Shown here: in pieces, positions 53,034 to 62,544 of the stretch
Layout of the letters: the number at the start of each line of letters is the position of its first letter
Position numbering within the stretch: the first letter of the stretch is position 1
Assembly (NCBI GenBank): GCA_039105265.1
Contig: JAPFFF010000020.1
Coordinates: forward strand, 248,001 to 312,000
Source of the DNA: Tritrichomonas musculus
Lineage: Eukaryota > Parabasalia > Tritrichomonadida > Tritrichomonadidae
DNA: 64,000 bases
Direction of reading: 5' to 3'
Translations under genes and position numbers: made by a program
Notes under the pieces: generated by a model
Seen by the model: only the letters and a program-made list of their open reading frames with translations
Databases searched by the model: none
What the model was told of the DNA's origin: nothing

Positions 53034-53558
53034 TTATACTATGCAATATTTTAAGCATACATGATAATTATTAACAAGCTCATTATATTCTTTATTATAT
53101 ACTTGTTTCAAGTCAATGACTACCTCTCCATTATCTTTAATAATTTTAATAGCATCTATTTTTCTTATTGGATTGCTCTTAGCTGCACAACATCCAACAT
53201 CTTCATTAAGTTGTACTTCAACCTCACTAACATGTAGTATTGCTTTGATGATGTTGCTAAGAGATTCAATAGGTACTAGGATGCATTTCTTTGATATAAT
53301 GTTAGATAGTAGTGCTTTGTCTTGATTAAGTAGTATTTGTGCATATGCTTCAAGTATAACATTACGTACATCTGGTTCAACTTCAACAGGTTCTGTTTGT
53401 ACTCCAATATCTCTTGTAATAACAATGTCTTCCTTGCCGTCATCTCTCTTATTAATAATAATGTTGTTGTTGATGTTAGATGTAGATGATGCAGCTGCTG
53501 ATGGTTCTAAAGATACATTTGCTTGTACACCATTAGTTGTACCCCTCTTCTTAATCAT
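53034..53558 (-). CDS. DVGC-motif Maverick protein, 174 aa (B copy)
   Basis: Same as 1678-2202 in A. A Ser/Ala/Asn-rich leader precedes the folded part with EDVGCCAAKSN, RKIDAIKIIK and YNKEYNELVNNY. A diverged relative in C (36228-36779) keeps these three segments. It is probably a conserved core protein of Mavericks, of unknown role. Confidence 0.65.
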   Translation of the reverse strand: MIKKRGTTNGVQANVSLEPSAAASSTSNINNNIIINKRDDGKEDIVITRDIGVQTEPVEVEPDVRNVILEAYAQILLNQDKALLSNIISKKCILVPIESLSNIIKAILHVSEVEVQLNEDVGCCAAKSNPIRKIDAIKIIKDNGEVVIDLKQVYNKEYNELVNNYHVCLKYCIV

Positions 53559-53579
53559 TTAGGTTGGGAAAAAATAGGC

Positions 53580-54026
53580 TTAAAGTACTAAGTCTAGCTG
53601 TTCTCCAATAAACATGTCAAATGACTCAATTTGATATTTCTGCTTGAGAGCATCGATTTTTGGTTTATGACTTGTAGGAGCAGCTGCAATGGAATAGTTG
53701 TAGTATTTGATTCCTTGATACTCTTGAGTGATAGTGTTTCCATTTATGTAGAACTCTTCGAAATCTTCAGTTATTTTTCTCCTTGAGTTAGGCTTAATAA
53801 ATATTGAGTCAAGATCAAGTTCTTTGAGCTTATCTGGATAAAATCTGTGGTACTTGTCTTTTATCTTGATTGAGACATAAAGTACTTTACCTAAATAGCT
53901 CCATTCTCCTACTTTCATTGGGTACTTGTCACAAAGTATCGAGAAATTACATTGTTTAGTATTTGGAGCACATTTTGCACGAAGTTCATTGACATAGTCA
54001 TAGACGTTTCTTGTTGTCATTTTCAT
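53580..54026 (-). CDS. Conserved Maverick protein, 148 aa (B copy)
   Basis: Counterpart of 1210-1656 in A. ATG 54026 (MKMTTRNVYDYVNEL) is preferred over a longer reading that overlaps the neighbour. Basic with a few cysteines; YDYVNELRAKCAPNTKQC at the start and FDMFIGEQLDLVL at the end. It lies between the 144- and 174-residue genes on the same strand. Unknown function. Confidence 0.6.
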   Translation of the reverse strand: MKMTTRNVYDYVNELRAKCAPNTKQCNFSILCDKYPMKVGEWSYLGKVLYVSIKIKDKYHRFYPDKLKELDLDSIFIKPNSRRKITEDFEEFYINGNTITQEYQGIKYYNYSIAAAPTSHKPKIDALKQKYQIESFDMFIGEQLDLVL

Positions 54027-54051
54027 CTGGATAAAAAAATTCAATAAAAAA

Positions 54052-54486
54052 TTAATAGATGTTATTTTGGGTAAAGATATGCTGAGTAGGTCCATATCGA
54101 ATATCTTGTTTATTATATTCTCTTGCTCTACCTTGCATTGATGGTTTCTCAGGCTTCTTAAGATATTTTGGTAAGAGAGGTACTGGTTTATCTTTTTCAC
54201 CTATATGTCGATAAAAACCACCATCTGTAATACTAACAGGAGGTTCACGAACAGGTTTTGTTATATGTTCTCGAGTATCTGGAAATCTAACAGGGTCCTC
54301 ATGTTCAATAATCTGGGTAGGTGGTCGATTAATATATGGGTTGAAGGTTACAGAATAAGTATTAGTATTACTGAACACACCAAAATGTTGAAACTCTATG
54401 TCCTTATTTTTCATAGTAGCTTCATTATACATCATACCTTCTCTTCCAACAATTTCAGCTTGTGGGCTTCTATAATCATTCGACAT
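54052..54486 (-). CDS. Conserved Maverick protein, 144 aa (B copy)
   Basis: Counterpart of 750-1184 in A with one residue different near the start. Pro/Asn/Tyr-rich, no membrane segment, ending GPTQHIFTQNNIY. It follows the capsid-like gene by 28 bases, so it may be a virion accessory protein. Unknown. Confidence 0.6.
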   Translation of the reverse strand: MSNDYRSPQAEIVGREGMMYNEATMKNKDIEFQHFGVFSNTNTYSVTFNPYINRPPTQIIEHEDPVRFPDTREHITKPVREPPVSITDGGFYRHIGEKDKPVPLLPKYLKKPEKPSMQGRAREYNKQDIRYGPTQHIFTQNNIY

Positions 54487-54514
54487 TTTCTATAAAATAA
54501 AAATATACATCTTT

Positions 54515-56203
54515 TTACTCAGGGGTTGTTAAATCATAAGGACCAATACGTACTGATGGTGGCATACCGTTTGGTCTAATTAAGATACTAATTGATATAT
54601 CTGTTAATAAGCATAATAATGGAGGTGTATCTACTTCCTGTCTAAATGGATTATCTGCCTTTTGACTACATATCAATTCGAAGTTAATAGGTGCAAGACT
54701 TGAAAGACCTTGTTGATATGTTCCATCTGTTTCAGTAGGAAGACCTATAAAGAATGAGGACCTATCACTTGGATAATAGCCTGTTGTATTTTCATTATAC
54801 TGATTCTCATTAGCTAGACTTGCAATAACCTCTTTATTAAATCCATTTTGCTCTCCATTCATGTTCATTGCATTCTGGCAATATTCGATGAACTCTGGAT
54901 ACAAACCATTCGTACCAAATGCTTTAGCAGGAATATTATTGTAATTACCACAATTCATATGAAAAGCTTCAAACTGAGGATTCTTGAAGTATGTCTTATG
55001 TGTATGCTTGAGTGGGAATAAGCAAAACATACTATCTACAAAATTAGGTGTAATAGTAATAGTTGCTTTATCTTGTTCATTCTTAAGAGGTCTTGTACAA
55101 GTGTAAAATGACATAATCTGTGTTGGGAATGTAAGTGGATGTTGAGGGTTAGCATATCTTTGAACAAGTGCTGTATATACTGATTCATGAATACCAAAAC
55201 AAGGTATAATACTTGCACATTCTTCAATGGAATAATCAACAACACTCCAGGTTCTCCAATCACTATATACTTTTCTGTCTACTCTTACTTGCGTTGAGGA
55301 ATCATCTTTCTTCGGTTTATACACAAAACCACCATTTGTATCTCCAACAGGTGGAAGATTCTTGGGGTGATTAAGATCACTTTTAGCTATCTTAACAGTA
55401 CTGGTCCACATCCATATTGGCTCTCCAATAGGTCTAAATTCATTTGTAATTTCATCAACACTAAAATCTACTCCATCAAAAGGATTAGCAACCAATCTCT
55501 TTTCAAAACCAACTGGACAATATACCATACCAGCTGTTGAAAAGTATAGACGTAATTCAATTTTACCTGCAAATGCTGGCAAGTACTTGATATTAGATAA
55601 AGGTAGGAATCTTCGTAAATCAATCTTTAATCTAATTGTTGATGTGACTTCCGTTACATTTTGGTTAAGGTTGGTAACAAAACCACATCTCCTTCCATGA
55701 GTATCATTCCAAATATCCTTATGTCTTGCTTTACTATATATATCAGCTCTTTTAGTAACTTCATTTGCACAACATGCAGTTAAAAAGGATTCTTCACATC
55801 CAAAGTTCTGGGTATAAAGTGTCATACCATTAGCTACAATTTCATACTTCTCAACAGCATCTCGAGCATCCTTAAAACCAAACCATACCTTACCAAAATT
55901 ATATCCATCAACATTTTCTAAATTACTAGCTATTGGTTTATCAATCTTTAATGTCACTTTCATATCTGCTCGAATAAAACCATTATATATATCAGCAGTA
56001 TTATGAGTATTAGGAGAGATAATACATGTTGTATATGAACCACTCTTAATTGGTGGTGATGGTGAATACGAAGTTTGTGGATTTAATGAGTATGCCTTAT
56101 TTGTATCACTAAGTGCTATGCAATTATCGACAACATCAAAGTAAGATGCAATCTGTGTACAAACCTCTGCTGAGGTTTTCATATAGGATTCCTTGTTGAG
56201 CAT
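54515..56203 (-). CDS. Probable major capsid protein, 562 aa (B copy)
   Basis: 562 residues, a size fitting the double jelly-roll major capsid protein of Polintons (roughly 500-650). It is beta-rich with two similar halves: strands such as DMKVTLKIDKPI and GKIELRLYFSTAGMVY in the first, TITITPNFVDSMFCLF and DISISILIRPNG in the second. The helical SPLS-like hinge IDLRRFLPLSNIKYLP is reminiscent of capsid families. It stands at the start of a same-strand block with the coil, ATPase, integrase, 333-residue and protease genes, the usual morphogenesis cluster. Assigned by size, context and composition; a fold search would settle it. It looks whole. Confidence 0.68.
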   Translation of the reverse strand: MLNKESYMKTSAEVCTQIASYFDVVDNCIALSDTNKAYSLNPQTSYSPSPPIKSGSYTTCIISPNTHNTADIYNGFIRADMKVTLKIDKPIASNLENVDGYNFGKVWFGFKDARDAVEKYEIVANGMTLYTQNFGCEESFLTACCANEVTKRADIYSKARHKDIWNDTHGRRCGFVTNLNQNVTEVTSTIRLKIDLRRFLPLSNIKYLPAFAGKIELRLYFSTAGMVYCPVGFEKRLVANPFDGVDFSVDEITNEFRPIGEPIWMWTSTVKIAKSDLNHPKNLPPVGDTNGGFVYKPKKDDSSTQVRVDRKVYSDWRTWSVVDYSIEECASIIPCFGIHESVYTALVQRYANPQHPLTFPTQIMSFYTCTRPLKNEQDKATITITPNFVDSMFCLFPLKHTHKTYFKNPQFEAFHMNCGNYNNIPAKAFGTNGLYPEFIEYCQNAMNMNGEQNGFNKEVIASLANENQYNENTTGYYPSDRSSFFIGLPTETDGTYQQGLSSLAPINFELICSQKADNPFRQEVDTPPLLCLLTDISISILIRPNGMPPSVRIGPYDLTTPE

Positions 56204-56220
56204 TTTAGATAGAAAAAAAT

Positions 56221-56771
56221 TTACATCATATCTTCAAAGATGCGATTTCTCCTACCAATAGGTCTCATAGGTATATATTGAGGTTGTTGTTCTTCTTCAT
56301 ATTGTTGTGGCGGTTCTTCAGGAACATACTGTTGTCTTGGTTTACTCATCCTTTTATCAACAACCTCCTTTATCATACGTCTCTGTTCTTTCTTCTCTCG
56401 ACTTATCTTCATTTCTTCACCTAGTGATTTTAGCTGTTTTAGTATTTCCTCATTCACAGTAGGGTCATAAACTTGGCTTTGTTGAGTTTTTCGAGGTTTT
56501 GGAGGTTTTCGTGCAGCTTTCGAACTTATTGGCTTTCTTGGCTTTTCTTCAAGTTCCTCATGTTCTTCACTGTCTGAGTTTTCTTGAGTATCTTCGTTAT
56601 TTTCACTGTCTGAGTTTTCTTGATATTCTCGAGTTATTGGAGTTTTTCGCTGTTTTACAATATACTTGTCTTTGGTTTTCGTAGGAAAACTTCCCAATCT
56701 GGGTCATCCCTTCCATTCAACCATTTATGAATAACTGCAAGTCTCTTAGAACCTGTTAGATGTTTTGACAT
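56221..56771 (-). pseudogene. Charged helical protein of element B, apparently broken
   Basis: The gene between the capsid-like and the Gly/Ala-rich genes. A plausible ATG lies at 56771 (MSKHLTGSKRLAVIHKW), while the main charged part is read further on in another frame. The content is Glu/Ser-rich acidic repeats (ENSDSEN), a basic KAARKPPKPRK segment, a helix (EEILKQLKSLGEEM) and a PQQYEEEQQPQY tail. There appears to be about one break. It may be a scaffold or core protein; no family is recognised. The A counterpart is outside the window. Confidence 0.55.
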
Positions 56772-56819
56772 TTAAAAATAAACAAAAAAGTCCAAAAATT
56801 GAGTTTTCTTGAGTTTTCA

Positions 56820-57293
56820 TTAGATGTAGGTTCTTGAATGATGGTTTGTACTAAAGTCACTCTCTTGAAATGGTTTCTCTGGTTTCGGTGTATATGCTGA
56901 TTTTTCAAGAGGTGCTTTAATTGATTCAACTGATTCACCTTTTGCAGATTTATTAATTGATGATAATGCAGTTTTCACATTTCCTTCAGGTACATACTTT
57001 AATGCTGTGTCGGCTATATTTGCTATTTTATTTCTTGTACTATCGCTCAAGAAGCTTTCACCAAGACTTCTCGCAACTTTACCAATAACACCAGCATGCT
57101 TGGTTAATCCACCTGCTGAAGCATCTAATAGTTTACTTGCAAGACCACCCGAAACACTATCTGCTGCTCCCATTAATATCTTACCGCCTAGTCCTACTCC
57201 TCCTTTTATTATCTCTTGCCATGGAGAAAATTGTTGCTTTTTGGAATAATCTGGCTTCCAATAATCGTCTACTGAATGACGTTGAATTCCCAT
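56820..57293 (-). CDS. Gly/Ala-rich amphipathic protein, 157 aa, possible minor virion protein
   Basis: 157 residues. After MGIQRHSVDDYWKPDY comes a Gly/Ala-rich segment (GGVGLGGKILMGAADSVSGG) with amphipathic helices. The end is basic and Pro-rich. This shape, next to the ATPase and capsid genes, resembles small membrane-active or core proteins of adenovirus-like virions (pVI or pX style), but only in general character. The gene is followed by the ATPase gene at a gap of 17 bases on the same strand. Confidence 0.5.
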   Translation of the reverse strand: MGIQRHSVDDYWKPDYSKKQQFSPWQEIIKGGVGLGGKILMGAADSVSGGLASKLLDASAGGLTKHAGVIGKVARSLGESFLSDSTRNKIANIADTALKYVPEGNVKTALSSINKSAKGESVESIKAPLEKSAYTPKPEKPFQESDFSTNHHSRTYI

Positions 57294-57310
57294 TTTTAAA
57301 AAATAAAAAA

Positions 57311-58177
57311 TTATTCGAAATAGTACTTATTAGCAGAAATATTCATTACGAACTTCTCATGTGGTTCTTTATGTTGTAAGTATTCAGCTACTGTCTGCTT
57401 CGTATTTAATGAGTTATTTGTTTGTTGCAACAAGCTAGTAAAATCTTCCTCACTATATCCTGTATAACATATGATATCTGTTGCTAACCTTTTAGCATTC
57501 ATATGAACAAATCGAATAGTTTGGATAGCCATGATACATGTTAAATTATAGTGTCTTGTCTTGGTTAACAACTTGATAAATTCACTATTACCATTCTTTA
57601 ATAAATCACTACCTGCACAATCATCTAGTATCAATAATGTGTTATATGGATATGATGATGTTTCATATTTGACTAACTTATTGGCTATATATATTATTTT
57701 ATCATTGAGCTCATTTAAATGATGCTTCTCAATGAGCCTCCTCATTTCGTCATTGGTCTCTTTCATTCGAGATAATACATATTTGACAATAGCATAATAC
57801 TTTATCTTTCTTCGAAGATGTCTTTTAAGATAACTCATTAATTCTCTTTCCTTTACATAATCGATTCTTGATTGTATCTGTTTATTAAGTGTTTCAGCTG
57901 TTTTATCCATTTTACCAGAGCTTGAGCAAAATATTATCTTTTGGTAGTATGGATGTTTAAACAACCTCTCTGTTATCATAATATGTCTCCATATCCAAAA
58001 ACTTTTACCAGCACCTGGTTTACCAATTAAAAAGTATATACCATTTGTACTAAAAGGATAATCAGGTGATAATGGTTTAATCAAAGCACCATCTATCTCT
58101 TTCATGTTCTTTCGTAAGGTTTCTTTAATCAATGTTTCTACTTTATTTATTAGTTCTGCACTTGGGGGTTCATCCAT
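57311..58177 (-). CDS. Genome-packaging ATPase (FtsK/HerA, A32-like)
   Basis: 288 residues, the usual size. Walker A is IGKPGAGKS (residues 51-59), Walker B is LLILDDCAG (181-189), and a CIMAIQT motif (214-220) stands where the sensor Gln lies in A32-like packaging ATPases. KTRHYN before it is the arginine-bearing helix. In Polintons this enzyme pumps DNA into the capsid. It sits between the Gly/Ala-rich gene and the integrase on the same strand with ~10-base gaps. The frame looks whole. Confidence 0.92.
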   Translation of the reverse strand: MDEPPSAELINKVETLIKETLRKNMKEIDGALIKPLSPDYPFSTNGIYFLIGKPGAGKSFWIWRHIMITERLFKHPYYQKIIFCSSSGKMDKTAETLNKQIQSRIDYVKERELMSYLKRHLRRKIKYYAIVKYVLSRMKETNDEMRRLIEKHHLNELNDKIIYIANKLVKYETSSYPYNTLLILDDCAGSDLLKNGNSEFIKLLTKTRHYNLTCIMAIQTIRFVHMNAKRLATDIICYTGYSEEDFTSLLQQTNNSLNTKQTVAEYLQHKEPHEKFVMNISANKYYFE

Positions 58178-58187
58178 TTACAAATTT

Positions 58188-59342
58188 TTAAATGTATTTC
58201 ATAATTTTATCTGGTATTGGTTTGCCCTCAACCTTTTGACCTGCTTTAATTTGTCGTTCATAATTTTTCTTTTGTTCCAACCAATATTGTCTTTCTGCTG
58301 TACCAAGTACTAATGGATTACCTCTCCTTACATCTCTAATAGTTTGTCTAGCAAAGGCATCATCACCTTCGACTCCTTCCCATTTTAAATCATACTTACC
58401 AGTATCTTCATCAAAGTTATATATTTTTTCAATAATACCTTCTTTACCTTCATTTAGTCTTTCAGCTACTTTAATCCTTTTGTCTCTTGTCCTTAACAAC
58501 CTATATCCAGGGAATGAACTTGTTGAACCATCTTTGGACTTGACCACAAACTGGTTACCTTTTTGCGAGTCAACTATATAAGACTCATTGGACAAATTAC
58601 TTCTTCTTTTACCAAATGGTTCTTTTTCGAGTACTAACCTGACCTTCTCACCTGGATTAAAATGGTATGGATTAATGCGTGCATTCTTTTGTATGTACTT
58701 TATTTCATCCTCTGGAGTAATATCATTAGGTGCTTTATTATCTAAAGACCTATGAGGAGAGTTGTTATATATGTTGACCAAATCATGCATCTCCTTTGGT
58801 TGAATAAACCTATTTTCACCAATAGCATCTCTTATAGTTCTCATAAACCTATTAATAATGCCAAGTACATTATGGTTATTCTCAGTAGTTGTTCGGTATT
58901 TTATGTTCTTCTCTCTCATGAAGTCTAAGACTGTTGATGATAAATATGCTGCATCCTCATCACTTGTTATCGAATATACATGAGGTACATCATTAACAAA
59001 TTTATGAAGTGCTGATAATACTTCTCTTGATCCTTTACCATTCATAGGATATGCATATGCTTTTCTGGTGTTGATATTGATGAACATTAGATAATTCAAC
59101 CCACCTGCCTCTTTATTATTAATGAAGGTATCCATTTGATAACCATGAGGATGTTTGGATACAATAGGAATAAATTGTGCTTTAGGTACTCTCTTATCAT
59201 GTACTACTCTTTCATCAAAGTATTTCTTTGCTTCTTCTTCATTTAGATTCTCTTGTTTTGCCATGCTAAGGTATTTGTCTAAGGTCTTCCATTTAGCTTT
59301 GTTGTATAATTTTTCATATGGGCTTGGTTCTTCTTTACTCAT
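58188..59342 (-). CDS. Maverick DDE integrase with chromo-like tail, element B
   Basis: 384 residues. The rve fold has YQMDTFIN (Asp 71), ITSDEDAAY (Asp 128 or 130) and TTENNHN (Glu 154). GIINRFMRTIRD and YNNSPHRSL are typical of Maverick c-integrases. A small SH3-like basic part follows (PGEKVRLVLEKEPFGKRR). Then there is a chromo-like tail, IIEKIYNFDEDTGKYDLKWEG, near residues 310-345, which in other integrases binds histone marks and guides insertion. The element C enzyme lacks such a tail. It ends 10 bases from the ATPase start. Confidence 0.93.
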   Translation of the reverse strand: MSKEEPSPYEKLYNKAKWKTLDKYLSMAKQENLNEEEAKKYFDERVVHDKRVPKAQFIPIVSKHPHGYQMDTFINNKEAGGLNYLMFININTRKAYAYPMNGKGSREVLSALHKFVNDVPHVYSITSDEDAAYLSSTVLDFMREKNIKYRTTTENNHNVLGIINRFMRTIRDAIGENRFIQPKEMHDLVNIYNNSPHRSLDNKAPNDITPEDEIKYIQKNARINPYHFNPGEKVRLVLEKEPFGKRRSNLSNESYIVDSQKGNQFVVKSKDGSTSSFPGYRLLRTRDKRIKVAERLNEGKEGIIEKIYNFDEDTGKYDLKWEGVEGDDAFARQTIRDVRRGNPLVLGTAERQYWLEQKKNYERQIKAGQKVEGKPIPDKIMKYI

Positions 59343-59349
59343 TTATTTT

Positions 59350-60351
59350 TTAAATAAACATCTTATCGTATTGAAGGAATTGCATTTCGATTACAAATGA
59401 ATCATTTGGAGGTAGTTTAGTTGGACAATAATAATGAACATCACTATAGAAGTCTATCCAAAACCTTTGGTCCATTGAGTTTAACTTGAAGTACTTAATA
59501 GGACTATATTCAACATCGCTATTTCCTATATAATTATGTAATGCTTGTTCACCTATCGATGAATATATTTTGCATGATTGTCTATCCCATATATTATCGA
59601 ATATTAATTCCTTACTCCATGTTTGATATTTTTCTGGTTTATTTTGAAATATGCCATTACCTATATTAAACACATCTGCAAAGTCATCATTCCAGGATTT
59701 AAGTTTGAAAAAGTTCATATATGGTGCGGTATACTCCCAATCTTGTTCATTCTTACTATCGATATAGTAGTATTTATTGTTCTCTGCTTTATTTCTTTCT
59801 GTATAAATGATTTCATGAAAACCATTTTTATCATAATATCCATCTGTTTGTATATCTCTATCCTGTATATTGTCATCATTTTGAACAAATTTGTCTAATG
59901 AAGAAGTTTTAATGTATGACTTAAATGCTTGATTAACTGCATCAAAAAATCCACGTAAATCTCCATCGACTGACACCCAATCAATGACTTTGAAGAATCC
60001 ATATATATGATTCGTACCAGTTACATAGTTTATTTTTAATGTTCCATCATTCCATGTTCCACCACAAACTTTTTCATATGTTTTCTTATGTATCTTATAT
60101 ATTTCAATCTCTACTTCCATTTTGCGTCTTCTCTTAATGATATGTGCTGAACGAACACCAACAATAGATTCCCCTTTGTTTGCAGTTGACCATTCTGGTG
60201 GGAAATTAAACCAATACCTATTAAACTTAGCTTTATCATGTTGAGCATCCTCAAGGAAGTAGGCTGTTTCGATTGGAAGAGGTGTATTACCATCATTAAC
60301 TATATTATCTCGATTAGGATATAGAGTTTTAACACTTGGTGGTAATTCCAT
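59350..60351 (-). CDS. Beta-rich virion-type protein, 333 aa, possible minor capsid (penton)
   Basis: 333 residues, beta-rich: many aromatic strands (YWFNFPPEWS, VEIEIYKIHKK, FWIDFYSDVHYY) and a final FVIEMQFLQYDKMF strand. Polintons usually have a single jelly-roll minor capsid protein in the cluster with protease, integrase and ATPase; this place and size would fit. The end resembles the C piece at 39379-39680 and, less so, the 246-residue proteins, suggesting a small family of related virion proteins. It looks whole. Confidence 0.6.
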   Translation of the reverse strand: MELPPSVKTLYPNRDNIVNDGNTPLPIETAYFLEDAQHDKAKFNRYWFNFPPEWSTANKGESIVGVRSAHIIKRRRKMEVEIEIYKIHKKTYEKVCGGTWNDGTLKINYVTGTNHIYGFFKVIDWVSVDGDLRGFFDAVNQAFKSYIKTSSLDKFVQNDDNIQDRDIQTDGYYDKNGFHEIIYTERNKAENNKYYYIDSKNEQDWEYTAPYMNFFKLKSWNDDFADVFNIGNGIFQNKPEKYQTWSKELIFDNIWDRQSCKIYSSIGEQALHNYIGNSDVEYSPIKYFKLNSMDQRFWIDFYSDVHYYCPTKLPPNDSFVIEMQFLQYDKMFI

Positions 60352-60372
60352 TTCGAGTCGAATAAAAAGTCT

Positions 60373-61911
60373 TTATTTATATGCAACACCTGTTTCTAAT
60401 TCATTGTTTTGAAGTTCTCGAAGTATCCTCTTTCTAATATCTGGTATATCGCGTTGTCTAAACTTACCATTTCCTTCATGCAAAAAGGTACGACAAGCTT
60501 CCATTAGAAACACTCCACAATCCTTGTTATTCCTTTGACTAGGTACATCATAATATTTTGCTGTTAAATTACCTGTTGCTGAAAGATTGATCCACTTATT
60601 AAGTGTCTTTACCTCTGGTTCCATTGACTTATTCTCAGAGTCATAGCATTCGATTCTTTTCTTTGAATATCGAACAATACATAAAATCCAATGTTCTCCA
60701 TCTGAGCAAATGGGGACAAATACTTTATCGAACTTTGAAAATGACTTTTTACCTGAGATAGGACTTTTCATCAGTTCATGTATTTTTTCTTTATCATTAG
60801 TCTCATATGCTATAGAAAGGAGGGTATAAAATGCAGTAGGTAAAACCAATATTTTCTTTTTATCAAACTCTGCCTCATCTTGACCAGGTTGTTTATTCAA
60901 TCTCTTTCCTTTTTCATATAGAAGTTTCAAGTAGTCATCAATAACATCTTCTTCTATATTTTCATCATTGACTAAACTCCTCCAATCATGAATCCTATTA
61001 TGTCCTTGGTCTACTGTATACTCTCCTTCCTTCTGTGGTGTCATACGGGGTTGTCTTGGAGGAGGACTAGTACCTCGAGAGGTATGTGATGATGGAAACT
61101 GTGGAGGTGGTGATGAAGGAGGAGGAGGAGGTGGAGGTGAACGAGGTCGTTTTGATTTTGTCTTATGTTGTTTTGATTTTGTCTTAGGTCTATCATCCTC
61201 GTCTAAATTTGTACTACCTTGAAGTAAACGTTGAATTCTGTTTTGATTTTGATCCCTTGTTGGTGGCTCAACATTTGTGGGTCGGTTCCTACCGATTTTC
61301 CTAAGGTTAAGATGATAATCATTTTGATTTAAAGTTGGAACTGGTCTGGGTAATGGAGCCAATTCAGGTATATCATCTGTTTGAATACCTCTAGTTTTAT
61401 ATTCTTTCTTATCACTTTTCAATGTTCTTTCTTTCATCTGCTCTCTCAGTTCTCTAGCTGCTTGTTTTTCCTCCTCAGTCTTCATTCGAGATATCCTTAT
61501 GTTGATAATATCATAATGTAATTTTATCTCTGTTAATATACCTTGATTTGATTCTTGGAGAGTATATTGATATGGCTTTAATACTGTTATGTAATGCCCA
61601 TGTTCATCTTTATCATCTTGATTTTTCTTAATCGCAAACACACAACCTGAAAATTTTGCTTTTGGTCTCTCTCTCTTGAGTCTATTAGCAAATTCAAGTA
61701 CGTCTCTAAAAGCTATACTAGTATTTAAATATGTCTCATATAATTTTTGTAGATTTATTTGATTATTAGAGAACTTCCATATAGTTTGACCCAAACCTCT
61801 TGTTAATCTTGCAACATCTCTATCAACTAGTTTAGGTCGAAATTTAAGAGTACCTTGTAGTAGTTGTATTTTATTGTTAGGTTTAGTTTGTGTACCTACA
61901 TTACTTGTCAT
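60373..61911 (-). CDS. Adenovirus-like (Ulp1/C48-type) cysteine protease with Pro-rich leader, 512 aa
   Basis: The carboxyl ~150 residues hold the catalytic series of the adenain/Ulp1 clan: GEHWILCIV (His 407), ECYDSE (Asp 424), DVPSQRNN (Gln 459) and KDCGVFLMEAC (Cys 465). This is the Polinton maturation protease (PRO). The first ~330 residues are a long leader with a basic RPRSPPPPPPPSSPPP stretch and a helical charged part; most Polinton proteases are shorter, so the leader is notable and may target or scaffold. The same-strand neighbour is the 333-residue gene. Confidence 0.92.
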   Translation of the reverse strand: MTSNVGTQTKPNNKIQLLQGTLKFRPKLVDRDVARLTRGLGQTIWKFSNNQINLQKLYETYLNTSIAFRDVLEFANRLKRERPKAKFSGCVFAIKKNQDDKDEHGHYITVLKPYQYTLQESNQGILTEIKLHYDIINIRISRMKTEEEKQAARELREQMKERTLKSDKKEYKTRGIQTDDIPELAPLPRPVPTLNQNDYHLNLRKIGRNRPTNVEPPTRDQNQNRIQRLLQGSTNLDEDDRPKTKSKQHKTKSKRPRSPPPPPPPSSPPPQFPSSHTSRGTSPPPRQPRMTPQKEGEYTVDQGHNRIHDWRSLVNDENIEEDVIDDYLKLLYEKGKRLNKQPGQDEAEFDKKKILVLPTAFYTLLSIAYETNDKEKIHELMKSPISGKKSFSKFDKVFVPICSDGEHWILCIVRYSKKRIECYDSENKSMEPEVKTLNKWINLSATGNLTAKYYDVPSQRNNKDCGVFLMEACRTFLHEGNGKFRQRDIPDIRKRILRELQNNELETGVAYK

Positions 61912-61952
61912 TTAAAAATCAAAAAAAAGAAATAAGAAGAAGATGTTGTTTA

Positions 61953-62213
61953 TTAAGGAAGGTTATCAAGGCTGCTGTTGATATCATCAACGTTGACCTT
62001 CATCTTTGCAAGGTCATCAATGACAGAATCGAGTTTTAAGGATATCAGGTTGGCCCTATTAAGAACCTCATCAAGTCGTTGGTTGAGTTGATCAATTTGG
62101 AGCAACAAGTAAGTTTCAGTCTGGTCTATCTTTGCTTCAAGCTTTTGCTTTTCATCCATGATTTTGGTGTTGAGCATTTCAGTGGTCAATCGTATCTTCT
62201 TATCGATATTCAT
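61953..62213 (-). CDS. Small coiled-coil protein, 86 aa
   Basis: ATG at 62213 (MNIDKKIRLTTEML). Almost the whole length is a heptad coil (KQKLEAKIDQTETYLLLQID; LDSVIDDLAKMKVNVDDI). It probably forms a dimer or trimer. It is the most upstream gene of the minus-strand cluster and diverges from a small plus-strand gene at 62281. Function unknown. Confidence 0.6.
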   Translation of the reverse strand: MNIDKKIRLTTEMLNTKIMDEKQKLEAKIDQTETYLLLQIDQLNQRLDEVLNRANLISLKLDSVIDDLAKMKVNVDDINSSLDNLP

Positions 62214-62280
62214 CAAAGAAAAAAGTGAAATGACTAAATATTTTTCTATTGTTTATTTCATTTTTTTTATTTTTGTATAA

Positions 62281-62544
62281 ATGGCTAATTACATGACCCT
62301 AAAAGAGCGTATATATATCCTCTATAAAATAGTATCTAACCTCTATGATTATAGATGTGAGACTAATGAGGGTGTATGTGGTATTTTAATTAATAAGATA
62401 AAAGAGTTAGCTGCTGAGTATTTCGAACCTGAATTTCTTGGTGTAATGATGAAAGATGGTGATTTTGAATTTATCGACCAAATAGAACATTTTGCCTTTG
62501 AGTTCTTAGAGTACCAAATATCTACTCTGCCCTCGCATTTATAA
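62281..62544 (+). CDS. Small helical protein, 87 aa, unknown
   Basis: ATG 62281 (MANYMTLKERIYILYKIV). Helical, with aromatic residues (YEYF-type), and two cysteines at the middle (RCETNEGVCG). It overlaps the HNH gene tail-to-tail by 23 bases. It stands near the right TIR as a lone plus-strand gene. No family is recognised. Confidence 0.5.
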   Translation: MANYMTLKERIYILYKIVSNLYDYRCETNEGVCGILINKIKELAAEYFEPEFLGVMMKDGDFEFIDQIEHFAFEFLEYQISTLPSHL

